This document shows positions 55,658 through 63,307 of a stretch of DNA of 64,000 bases, in pieces. This DNA is from an uncultured Bacteroidales bacterium (GTDB lineage: Bacteria; Bacteroidota; Bacteroidia; Bacteroidales; Bacteroidaceae), in the NCBI GenBank assembly GCA_902775975.1, contig CACYOC010000003.1, positions 62,001 to 126,000 on the forward strand. The letters are read 5' to 3'. Position 1 is the first letter of the stretch; each line of letters starts with the position of its first letter. The position numbers were made by a program, and so were the translations under genes. A model generated the notes under the pieces. That model made no database searches and was not told the DNA's origin. It saw only the letters and a list, made by a program, of their open reading frames with translations.

Positions 55658-55848
55658 AAGCCCACCCCCAGCCCCTCCCGGGGGGGAGGGGAGTTAGTTT
55701 AGAGTTTAAAGTTTAGAGTTTAGAGTCAGTTTAAAGTTGAGAGTTTAAAGAGTTTAGGGGTAATCATAATTCCTAATACCTAATTCCTAATTCCTAATTT
55801 AATCTCTCTGTGTCTCTGTCTCTCTGTGTTTAAATTAAAAAAAGAATA
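55658..55848. repeat. Composite intergenic repeat, copy 2
   Basis: Same order as 52945-53117: REP-like C-rich palindrome, GTTTAAAGTTTAGAG units, GGTAATCATAATTCCTAATA, TTCCTAATTC units and CTCTCTGTGTCTCTGTCTCT. Both copies end just before the start codon of a gene, so the repeat carries a leader. Confidence 0.8.
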
Positions 55849-56478
55849 ATGAAGATACCACCGATATTAGAGATAGGAGGCGTGCTGATTTCGTCGGACA
55901 TTCTGACGGAGTGTTTCTGCTGCGACTACGAGAAGTGTAAGGGCATCTGCTGCGTGGAGGGTACGGCGGGAGCTCCCGTGACGATGGACGAGATAGCGGC
56001 GATGGAGGACAGGCTTGACGAGGTGTGGCCGCTGTTGTCGGCCTCGGCACAGAGCGTCATCGACCGCCAGGGCGTGGCGTATGCCGACGAGGAAGGCGAC
56101 ATGGTGACGAGCATCGTGCGCGGCAAGGAGTGTGTGTTTGCCAAGGAGAATGACGGCTGCTGGCTGTGTATGTTGGAGAAGCAGTACCGTGAGAAGAATC
56201 CCTCATTTTCTCATTCTCTCAATTTCTCATTCTCTCATTCTCTCAATTTCTCAAAGCCTATCAGCTGTGCGCTGTATCCTATCCGTGAGAAGAACTTCGG
56301 CAACGGACTGATAGGGCTGAACTACCACCGGTGGGACATCTGCCGCGAGGGGCGCGAAAAAGGGAAGGCGCTGGGCCTTCCCGTATATCAGTTTCTGAAG
56401 GAACCGCTGATTCGCCGTTTCGGGCAGCAGTGGTACGACGAGCTCTGTGACGTGGCTCAGCAGTTGCTGGAGCCGTAG
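55849..56478 (+). CDS. DUF3109 family protein
   Basis: A 209-residue protein of the DUF3109 family with Cys clusters like those of YkgJ-type metal/Fe-S proteins: ECFCCDYEKCKGICCVEG (about 21-38), CVFAKENDGCWLC (about 94-106) and C in KPISCALYPIR. It should bind a metal or cluster. Residues about 119-136 (FSHSLNFSFSHSLNFS) are an insertion from a TCTCATTCTCTCAAT repeat between two conserved blocks. The unknown function and Cys set are family-wide. Confidence 0.83.
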   Translation: MKIPPILEIGGVLISSDILTECFCCDYEKCKGICCVEGTAGAPVTMDEIAAMEDRLDEVWPLLSASAQSVIDRQGVAYADEEGDMVTSIVRGKECVFAKENDGCWLCMLEKQYREKNPSFSHSLNFSFSHSLNFSKPISCALYPIREKNFGNGLIGLNYHRWDICREGREKGKALGLPVYQFLKEPLIRRFGQQWYDELCDVAQQLLEP

Positions 56479-56499
56479 GCAGGGCGGCTGACGAAGACG

Positions 56500-57378
56500 T
56501 CAGCTCTTGCGGAACTCAGAAGGACTCATGCCCGTATGTTCCTTGAAGTATTTGCCCAGGAACGACTGGTTGGCGAAGTGTAGCTCGTCGGCAATCTCCT
56601 TGATGCTCTTCGTGGAGTTCTTCAGCAGCACGCGGGCTTCGAGGATGACGTAATTGTCAATCCACTCCGTAGGGGTGCGCTTCGACGTCTTCTTGACGAC
56701 CTCGGAGAGGTATTTCGGCGTGATGTTGAGTTGCTCGGCATACCAGCTGACGCGGCGCTCGTGACGGAAGTTCTGCTCCAGGACGCGGATGAACTTGGCG
56801 AAGAAGGCATCGGCACGGGTCTGCACCTTCTGGTCTTGCTGCTCCACCCGGTAGATGACGCCCGACATGTCGTAGAACATGGCCAGCAGCGTGGCCTTCA
56901 CCAGCTCCGTACGATAGGGGTGCTGGTGGTTGGACATCTTCTCAAGGATGGTCTGGAAGTAGTTGCTGTAGGTCTGCACCTCGGCAGGCGTCAGGTGCAC
57001 CACGGGGTTGTTCATGGAGAACAGCAGCAGCGAGGAGACGTTCTTGACGTTCTGCACGAAGTCGTGGTAGAACTCGGTGCGTACCATGATGGTCTGACAC
57101 AGGAAGTCGGGAGATTCCACATACTGGCTTACGAGGTGGCGCTCGGAGATGAACAACAGGTCGCCTGGTTCGACGGTCTGCTCGTGGGTGTCGATGCAGT
57201 ACTGTGCGTTGCCACGTATGCAGAGCGCCATGAGCGTGAAGTTCATGCGCAGGGGCTCGCTGGAAGTGGTGTCCTTCGTGATGTGGTCAGTCAGCAGCAG
57301 ACCTTCTTCCATGTAGTGGGAAGCCCCCCAGTGGCGGGCTTCCTCAAGGGTGATATCTATGATGTTGTGTGTTGACAT
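56500..57378 (-). CDS. AraC-family transcriptional regulator
   Basis: A 292-residue protein from the ATG at 57378 (MSTHNIIDITLEEARHWG). An N-terminal cupin-like ligand domain (about 1-170) and a C-terminal AraC DNA-binding domain with two HTH units: SWYAEQLNITPKYLSEVVKK (about 220-239) and SIKEIADELHFANQSFLGKY then FKEHTGMSPSEFRK. It starts 1 bp after the gyrB stop, so it is likely read through from gyrB. The ligand is unknown. Confidence 0.9.
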   Translation of the reverse strand: MSTHNIIDITLEEARHWGASHYMEEGLLLTDHITKDTTSSEPLRMNFTLMALCIRGNAQYCIDTHEQTVEPGDLLFISERHLVSQYVESPDFLCQTIMVRTEFYHDFVQNVKNVSSLLLFSMNNPVVHLTPAEVQTYSNYFQTILEKMSNHQHPYRTELVKATLLAMFYDMSGVIYRVEQQDQKVQTRADAFFAKFIRVLEQNFRHERRVSWYAEQLNITPKYLSEVVKKTSKRTPTEWIDNYVILEARVLLKNSTKSIKEIADELHFANQSFLGKYFKEHTGMSPSEFRKS

Positions 57379-57379
57379 G

Positions 57380-59350
57380 CTAAGCGTCGATATTGGCGTA
57401 AGTAGCATTCTTTTCAATGAACTGGCGGCGGGGCTCTACGTCGTCGCCCATGAGCATGGAGAAGATTTCGTCAGCCTCGGCGGCATTCTCGATGGTCACC
57501 TGCTTCAGCAGACGGTTCTCAGGATTCATCGTCGTCTCCCACAGCTGCTCGGGGTTCATCTCACCAAGACCTTTGTAGCGCTGGGTGTGGAAACCGGAGG
57601 AGTTCTCGTCGCCGGCAACATACTTGTCGATGAATGCCTGGCGCTGCTGGTCGGTATAGCAGTACTCGGAGACTTTCTTGTAGGTACACTTGTAGAGTGG
57701 GGGAGTGGCGATGTAGAGGTGGCCGCCCTGGATTACCTGCGGCATGAAGCGGTAGAAGAGTGTCATGATGAGCGTGTCGATGTGAGAACCATCGACGTCG
57801 GCATCGGTCATGATGATAATCTTGTCGTAGCGCAGCTTATCGATGTTGGCCTCGCGGTCGCCCTCGCCATCGACGCCAAAGCGCACACCGATGGACTGGA
57901 TGATGTTCATCACGGACTCTGCCTCGAAGACACGGTGCCACTGCACCTTCTCGACGTTCAGAATCTTACCGCGCAGCGGCAGGATAGCCTGGAAGTGGCG
58001 GTCGCGGCCCTGCTTGGCAGAGCCACCGGCGGAGTCACCCTCGACGAGGAATATCTCGCAGACCTTCGGGTCTTTCTCGGAACAGTCGGCGAGCTTGCCG
58101 GGCAGTCCGCCACCGGTCATGGGGTTCTTGCGCTGCACACTCTCGCGGGCCTTGCGGGCGGCGATACGTGCGGTAGCAGCGAGCACCACCTTCTCGCAAA
58201 TCTGCTTGGCCTCCTTCGGGTGCTCTTCCAGGTAGTTGGTCAGCGCCTCGCCGACAGCCTGCTGTACGGCACCGGCCACCTCGCTGTTGCCGAGCTTGGT
58301 CTTTGTCTGACCCTCGAACTGAGGCTCAGCGACCTTGATGGAGATGACGGCGGTGAGACCTTCGCGGAAGTCGTCGCCGGCAAGCTCTATCTTTGCCTTC
58401 TCAATCTGCTTGGAGATGTTGGGGTCTTCCTCGGCATACTTCTTCAGCGTACGCGTCAGCGCCATGCGGAAACCCTGCAGGTGGGTACCACCCTCGATGG
58501 TGTTGATATTGTTAACGTAAGAGTGGATGTTCTCGGAATAGTCGGTATTATACATCACGGCGACCTCGATGGGAACACCCTGCTTCTCGGTCTTCAGGTA
58601 GATGACATCGTCGAAGAGGTGCGTGCGGTGACGGTCAACGTAGCGCACGAACTCCTTCAGACCCTCCTTGGCGTGGAACACCTCTTCCTTGAGGTTGCCT
58701 TCCTCGTCAGGACGCATGTCCTTCAGCGTGATGGTGATGCCGGCATTCAGATATGCCAACTCGCGCATGCGCTTGGCGATGATGTCGTATTTGTATTCGG
58801 TAGTGGTGAAGATGGTGCCGTCAGGCCAGAACTGCTGACGTGTACCGGTCTGGTCGGTGTCGCCGACAATCTTCACGTCGTACAGGGGCTTGCCCTTCTC
58901 GTATTCCTGCTGGTAGATGTGTCCGTTGCGGAATACCTGTGACATCATGTGCGTCGAGAGGGCGTTGACACAGCTGACACCCACACCATGCAGACCTCCG
59001 GAGACCTTGTAGGAACCCTTGTCGAACTTACCACCGGCGTGCAGCACCGTCATGACGACCTCGAGGGCTGACTTGTGCATCTTCTCGTGCTCATCGACGG
59101 GAATACCACGACCGTTGTCCTGAACGGTGATGGAGCCGTCTTCGTTGATAGTCACCTCGATGTGTGTACAGTAACCGGCCATCGCCTCGTCGATAGAGTT
59201 ATCGACAGTCTCGTTCACAAGGTGATGAAGTCCTTTCTCACTGATATCGCCGATGTACATAGCAGGGCGCTTGCGCACGGCTTCTAATCCTTCAAGTACC
59301 TGAATATTACTCGCGGAATAGTTGTTAACTTTGTTTTGTTCTTCTGCCAT
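57380..59350 (-). CDS. gyrB: DNA gyrase subunit B
   Basis: 656 residues from the ATG at 59350 (MAEEQNKVNNYSASNIQVLE). The GHKL ATPase has EAMAGYCTHIEVTINEDGSI and GGLHGVGVSCVNALS; the TOPRIM region has VEGDSAGGSAKQGRDRHFQA and IIMTDADVDGSHIDTLIM. With GyrA it introduces negative supercoils. Minus-strand -7 box TAACTTTG at 59385-59378. In some bacteria gyrB lies near the origin, though here it stands about 10 kb from the candidate. Confidence 0.96.
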   Translation of the reverse strand: MAEEQNKVNNYSASNIQVLEGLEAVRKRPAMYIGDISEKGLHHLVNETVDNSIDEAMAGYCTHIEVTINEDGSITVQDNGRGIPVDEHEKMHKSALEVVMTVLHAGGKFDKGSYKVSGGLHGVGVSCVNALSTHMMSQVFRNGHIYQQEYEKGKPLYDVKIVGDTDQTGTRQQFWPDGTIFTTTEYKYDIIAKRMRELAYLNAGITITLKDMRPDEEGNLKEEVFHAKEGLKEFVRYVDRHRTHLFDDVIYLKTEKQGVPIEVAVMYNTDYSENIHSYVNNINTIEGGTHLQGFRMALTRTLKKYAEEDPNISKQIEKAKIELAGDDFREGLTAVISIKVAEPQFEGQTKTKLGNSEVAGAVQQAVGEALTNYLEEHPKEAKQICEKVVLAATARIAARKARESVQRKNPMTGGGLPGKLADCSEKDPKVCEIFLVEGDSAGGSAKQGRDRHFQAILPLRGKILNVEKVQWHRVFEAESVMNIIQSIGVRFGVDGEGDREANIDKLRYDKIIIMTDADVDGSHIDTLIMTLFYRFMPQVIQGGHLYIATPPLYKCTYKKVSEYCYTDQQRQAFIDKYVAGDENSSGFHTQRYKGLGEMNPEQLWETTMNPENRLLKQVTIENAAEADEIFSMLMGDDVEPRRQFIEKNATYANIDA

Positions 59351-59419
59351 TGTTAGAAATATCTCAATTTTAGGTTGCAAAGTTACGAATTAAATACGAC
59401 TTAAACGAATTTTTAAACA

Positions 59420-59466
59420 TAAAAAAAGACTGCAAATTGTTAAGAATTGCAGTCTTTTTATTTTTT
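59420..59466 (-). terminator. Terminator between rpsT and gyrB
   Basis: AAAGACTGCAA...TTGCAGTCTTT with A- and T-runs on both outer sides, just after the rpsT stop. Confidence 0.85.
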
Positions 59467-59476
59467 GAGGGTGTTT

Positions 59477-59731
59477 TTACCCCAATTTGCTGATGTGTTC
59501 GCAAAGACTTGACTTCAGGTTGGCAGCCTTATTCTTATGAATAATGTTGTTCTTGACCAGCTTGTCGAGCATCTTCTGTACCTTGGGATACAGGGCAACG
59601 GCCTCGTCCTTGTTTGTCATGGCACGCAGCTTACGAACGGCGTTGCGCATGGTCTTTGCATAGTAGTGATTGTGTTCAGCTTTCTTCTGATCCTGACGAA
59701 TTCTCTTCAGGGATGACTTGTGGTTTGCCAT
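59477..59731 (-). CDS. rpsT: 30S ribosomal protein S20
   Basis: 84 residues, strongly basic and helical ([36 protein letters not shown]), as expected for S20, which binds 16S rRNA early in 30S assembly. It follows tRNA-Glu with an intervening G/C-rich leader and is ended by the hairpin at 59420-59466. Confidence 0.95.
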   Translation of the reverse strand: MANHKSSLKRIRQDQKKAEHNHYYAKTMRNAVRKLRAMTNKDEAVALYPKVQKMLDKLVKNNIIHKNKAANLKSSLCEHISKLG

Positions 59732-59761
59732 TTTAATTTTTGTTTTTTAAATTGTTTAACT

Positions 59762-59877
59762 TAAAGCTTGTGGGTCTTGCGCCGCGGTTGCCGGGCTGCC
59801 CTGGGCGGGTTTTTACACCCTCTGTCACCGCGTCCCGTTGCCGGTAGCACTTGGCTGTGCAGATGACAGATTTAATG
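59762..59877 (-). other. G/C-rich spacer/leader between tRNA-Glu and rpsT
   Basis: About 110 bp, clearly more G/C-rich than the flanking spacers. On the minus strand it follows the tRNA and precedes rpsT by about 30 bp. It contains short self-complementary parts such as GGGCGG/CCGCCC-like runs and could be a structured leader or processing spacer. I do not recognise a known RNA family. Confidence 0.4.
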
Positions 59878-59949
59878 TAGTCCCTAGGAGAGTCGAACTC
59901 CTCTTTAGAGAATGAAAATCTCTCGTCCTAACCGATAGACGAAGGGACC
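59878..59949 (-). tRNA. tRNA-Glu (TTC)
   Basis: 72 nt on the minus strand: the acceptor stem pairs GGTCCCT with AGGGACT (one G-U), the D-arm contains the GGTTAGG loop, the anticodon loop reads TTTTCAT with anticodon TTC, and the T-arm has the GTTCGAC loop. CCA is not encoded. It starts the rpsT transcript or is processed separately. Confidence 0.93.
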
Positions 59950-59984
59950 AGTGCGCTCAAAAGCGGGTGCAAAGGTACAAAATA

Positions 59985-60020
59985 AAGTGAAAAGGGGAGA
60001 GTGAAAAGTGAAAAATTTGC
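59985..60020. repeat. GTGAAAAG simple repeat
   Basis: GTGAAAAGGGGAGAGTGAAA then AGTGAAAAATTTGCT. The GTGAAAAATTTGCT part matches the segment inside the 51820 gene. The 59950-60118 gap holds no other feature except the recO promoter box TAACTTTG at about 60105-60112. Confidence 0.6.
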
Positions 60021-60118
60021 TTCCGCAACCCTAATATTTAACTTTTATTTGCATCTTCGCTGCAAAAATTTCCTCGTTTTTGGTCCTCAATTGCCGATTC
60101 TTTATTAACTTTGTGCCC

Positions 60119-60889
60119 ATGTTAGTGAAGACGCAGGCCATTGTGCTGCACAGTATCAAGTACGGAGAGACGCGCATCATCGTCGATATGTTTACTCGCG
60201 AGGCGGGCAGACTGTCGTTCATCGTCGCGGTACCGAAGACGACGAAAGGACACCTGAAGAAGCAGTACTTCCAACCGATGACACTCTTGGAGGTGGAGTG
60301 CGACGTGCGGCAGCGCGTGCAGTTGCAGAAACTAAAGGACGCGCGGCTGCTGTCGGCATACGCCACCATTCCCTTCAATCCCGAGAAACTGGCGATATCG
60401 CTCTTCACGGCAGAATTCCTCTATCACGCCCTGCGCTCCGAACAGCAGAACGCACCGCTGTTCTCCTACATCTGCGACTCGATGTTGTGGCTCGATACGG
60501 TGGAAACGGGTTTTGCCAACTTCCACCTTACCTTCCTCATGCGAATGAGCCGCTTCCTCGGGTTCTATCCGAACTTAGTAATCCCCTCCCAACCTCCCCG
60601 AGTAACCCCCTCCCAGCCTTCCCGAGGGGAGGAGCAGGAAATGTTTTTTGACTTGCGGGAGGGACAATTCTGCGAGGTGGCACCGCTGCATCGCGACTTC
60701 CTGCAACCTGCTGAGGCACAGCTCATTCACCAGCTGATGCGCATGGACTTTCCGACGATGCACCTGTTCCGACTGTCGCACCACGACCGCAACCGCATCA
60801 CCGAGGTGCTGCTGCACTATTTCCGTCTGCACATTCCGCAGTTTCCGGAACTGAAGAGTCTCGGTGTGCTGCAGGAGCTGTGGGGATAA
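60119..60889 (+). CDS. recO: DNA repair protein RecO
   Basis: 256 residues from the ATG at 60119 (MLVKTQAIVLHSIKYGETRI), the usual opening of RecO's N-terminal OB domain; the C-terminal helical part ends IPQFPELKSLGVLQELWG. RecO loads RecA in the RecFOR pathway. Residues about 155-173 (VIPSQPPRVTPSQPSRGEEQ) are an insertion from a decayed C-rich REP element, in a surface region just before the zinc-finger-like part. Confidence 0.92.
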   Translation: MLVKTQAIVLHSIKYGETRIIVDMFTREAGRLSFIVAVPKTTKGHLKKQYFQPMTLLEVECDVRQRVQLQKLKDARLLSAYATIPFNPEKLAISLFTAEFLYHALRSEQQNAPLFSYICDSMLWLDTVETGFANFHLTFLMRMSRFLGFYPNLVIPSQPPRVTPSQPSRGEEQEMFFDLREGQFCEVAPLHRDFLQPAEAQLIHQLMRMDFPTMHLFRLSHHDRNRITEVLLHYFRLHIPQFPELKSLGVLQELWG

Positions 60890-60937
60890 GGAAAAAGCAC
60901 CGCCGTGGCATCAGGTGCCGCCGTCATCAACAGCGGA

Positions 60938-62299
60938 TTACAGCAACGCCGGCAGTTCAAAGAGGCGGTTGGAGTTGCTGCCCTTGATGAGGATGTAGTA
61001 CTGTTGAGGCTGCTCGTGCTGCAGGGCTTCCTTCACCTCTTCCACATTATTAAATATAGGGAAGGGACACTGCGTCTTGCGGAACTCGTCGCCTACCAGC
61101 CATACTTGGTCGAAATGGGCTTCGCGCAGCAAATTCACTAACTTCTGATGCTCCTCGACAGACACGGCGCCTAACTCGCCCATCATACCGAGAATCGCCA
61201 TCTTACGGTCAGCCTCTACCAGTCGGAAATTGTCGATGGCGGCAGCCATCGACGTGGGGTTGGCATTGTAGGCATCGACGATGAGGTGGTTGTGCTCCGT
61301 CTCGGTCATCTGCGAACGGTTGTTCGTGGGAACATAGTTTTCTAAGGCGTGGTTGATCTGCTCGAAGGGAACGTCGTTGACATATCCTACGATGATGGCC
61401 GCGAGCATGTTGTCTAAGTTATAGGCGCCGATGAGGTGGGTCTGCACCTCCATCCATTCGCTTTGGTAGCCTGCGGCATGGTCTTGTTCGCGCCAGCGGA
61501 ACTTCAGGAACGGCGCACAGGAAACGACCTCGCCGCGAATCAGAATGTCCTCGTTGTCGCTCTGGCCATAGAAGTAGAGGTCGGGGGTGTTGGGTGATGG
61601 GTGGTGGGTGTTAGTTTCACTTTTTTCCTTGATCAGTCGCATCAGGTGCTCGTTGTCGCGATTGACGAAGATGGGACAGTCGTGGCTGACGAGATAGTCG
61701 TACAACTCGCCCTTCGTCTGACAGACACCTTCGAAAGAACCGAAGCCCAGCAGGTGGGCACGACCGACGTTCGTGATGAGTCCACAGGTGGGCTCTGCCG
61801 TCTCTACCAGCGTCTTGATGTCGCCGGGATGCGACGCACCCATCTCCACCACGGCGATATCGGTCTTTTCATTCAACCGGAACAGCGTCTTGGGAACTCC
61901 TACGTCGTTATTGAAATTGCCCTCCGTGGCCATGACGTTATAACACTCGGAGAGAACGGCACGTATCAACTCCTTCGTGGTGGTCTTGCCGTTGGTACCG
62001 GTAATGCCTATCACCGGTATCTCGAACTGGCGGCGGTGTTCGCGCGCCAAGTCCTTGAAGGTCTGCAGGCAGTCATCGACTTTTATGAGGTGTTGGGTGT
62101 TAGGTGTTGGGTGTTGGGTGATATCTTCATCCACGATGGCATAGCTGCAACCCTTCTCGAGGGCCTGCAGGGCAAACTGGTTACCATTGAACGAAGCTCC
62201 CTTCAATGCCAGGAAGATGCTGCCTTCGGGACAGTCGCGGGAGTCTGTCGTAATCTGAGGGTGCTGCTGGTACAGCTGGTATAATTTTTTGATGTCCAT
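60938..62299 (-). CDS. murF: UDP-MurNAc-tripeptide:D-Ala-D-Ala ligase
   Basis: 453 residues. The ATP loop is GITGTNGKTTTKEL, and the Mur-ligase central and C-terminal domains are complete, ending with the typical VEEVKEALQHEQPQQYYILI. It adds D-Ala-D-Ala to the peptidoglycan precursor. Two insertions come from the GGTGTTGGGTG repeat: about residues 60-70 ([12 protein letters not shown]) and about 229-238 (TNTHHPSPNTPD). Promoter -7 box TACCTTTG at 62338-62331 (minus). Confidence 0.95.
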   Translation of the reverse strand: MDIKKLYQLYQQHPQITTDSRDCPEGSIFLALKGASFNGNQFALQALEKGCSYAIVDEDITQHPTPNTQHLIKVDDCLQTFKDLAREHRRQFEIPVIGITGTNGKTTTKELIRAVLSECYNVMATEGNFNNDVGVPKTLFRLNEKTDIAVVEMGASHPGDIKTLVETAEPTCGLITNVGRAHLLGFGSFEGVCQTKGELYDYLVSHDCPIFVNRDNEHLMRLIKEKSETNTHHPSPNTPDLYFYGQSDNEDILIRGEVVSCAPFLKFRWREQDHAAGYQSEWMEVQTHLIGAYNLDNMLAAIIVGYVNDVPFEQINHALENYVPTNNRSQMTETEHNHLIVDAYNANPTSMAAAIDNFRLVEADRKMAILGMMGELGAVSVEEHQKLVNLLREAHFDQVWLVGDEFRKTQCPFPIFNNVEEVKEALQHEQPQQYYILIKGSNSNRLFELPALL

Positions 62300-62410
62300 T
62301 GTCGTTTTCTTGTTTTTCGTTTTTCTGCTGCAAAGGTACGAAGAAATAGTCGTAATAACAAGAGAATGACGGCGGAAATCGCTGCCATGAGAAAAGAAAA
62401 TACCATTTTC

Positions 62411-62442
62411 TTTGGTGTTTTGAGCAAATATTCGTAAATTTG
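62411..62442 (+). promoter_or_regulatory. Promoter of folP-cdaA
   Basis: TTTG at 62411-62414, 20 bp, TAAATTTG at 62435-62442, 9 bp before the folP ATG. Confidence 0.75.
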
Positions 62443-62451
62443 CCCCTTGCT

Positions 62452-63276
62452 ATGAACTATACGCTGAACTGCAACGGCCGACTGCTCTCATTGGAAGAGC
62501 CTCAAGTGATGGGTATCCTGAACGTGACGCCCGACTCGTTCTATGCTGGGAGTCGTGTGCAGACGGAGCGCGATATCGTGAGCCGCGCACAGCAGATTGT
62601 GACCGAAGGCGGCAGCATCATCGACGTGGGAGCATGTAGCACACGCCCTGACAGTGAGCCTGCCACGGAACAGGAAGAGATGGAACGGCTGCGCGGCGCA
62701 CTCGGCATCATTCGGAGAGAAATGCCCGATGCCATCATCAGCGTAGATACCTTCCGACCAGATGTCGCCCGCATGGCAGTAGAGGAGTTTGGCGTTGATA
62801 TCATCAACGACGTAGGAACCCCCACCACCCATCACCTACCACCCACCACCCATCACCTAACCCCCATGCATCGCATGGTTACAGGCCTGCAGGTACCTTA
62901 TATCTACATGTCGCGCAAGGCAACGATGAGAGACATCCTGCTCGACTGTGCTGAAGTGATGGATACGCTGCGCGCCATGGGACAGAAAGACATCATCCTT
63001 GACCCTGGCTTCGGCTTCGGCAAGACGCTGGAAGAAAACTACGCCGTGCTGAACAACCTGGAACGCATGCAGATGACTGGACTGCCTGTGCTCGTGGGAG
63101 TGTCCAGAAAGTCGATGATATACAAGTGTTTGGACATCGACCCCGCTCAGGCTCTCAACGGCACGACGGTGCTCAACACCATTGCACTGACGAAAGGAGC
63201 GTCCATCCTCAGAGTTCACGACGTCCGCGAGGCCGTGGAGGCGGTGAAATTGTCAAATTGTAAATATCCAAAATAA
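62452..63276 (+). CDS. folP: Dihydropteroate synthase
   Basis: 274 residues from the ATG at 62452. VMGILNVTPDSFY and DVGACSTRPDSEP bind the pterin, and DPGFGFGKTLEENYAVL the pterin/phosphate loop. It joins pterin diphosphate with p-aminobenzoate for folate. Residues about 123-138 (TPTTHHLPPTTHHLTP) are an insertion of the ACCCATCACCTACC repeat. The final codons (KLSNCKYPK) and the gap up to 63307 come from an AAATTGTCAAATTGT repeat. The folP-cdaA pair is a known Bacteroidetes order. Confidence 0.94.
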   Translation: MNYTLNCNGRLLSLEEPQVMGILNVTPDSFYAGSRVQTERDIVSRAQQIVTEGGSIIDVGACSTRPDSEPATEQEEMERLRGALGIIRREMPDAIISVDTFRPDVARMAVEEFGVDIINDVGTPTTHHLPPTTHHLTPMHRMVTGLQVPYIYMSRKATMRDILLDCAEVMDTLRAMGQKDIILDPGFGFGKTLEENYAVLNNLERMQMTGLPVLVGVSRKSMIYKCLDIDPAQALNGTTVLNTIALTKGASILRVHDVREAVEAVKLSNCKYPK

Positions 63277-63307
63277 ATGGTAAATTGTCAAATTGTAAAT
63301 TAACAAG

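Noticed and set aside
57350-58942. Long plus-strand frame across gyrB
   Set aside because: It is antisense to gyrB; the strong codon bias of gyrB explains the open frame.
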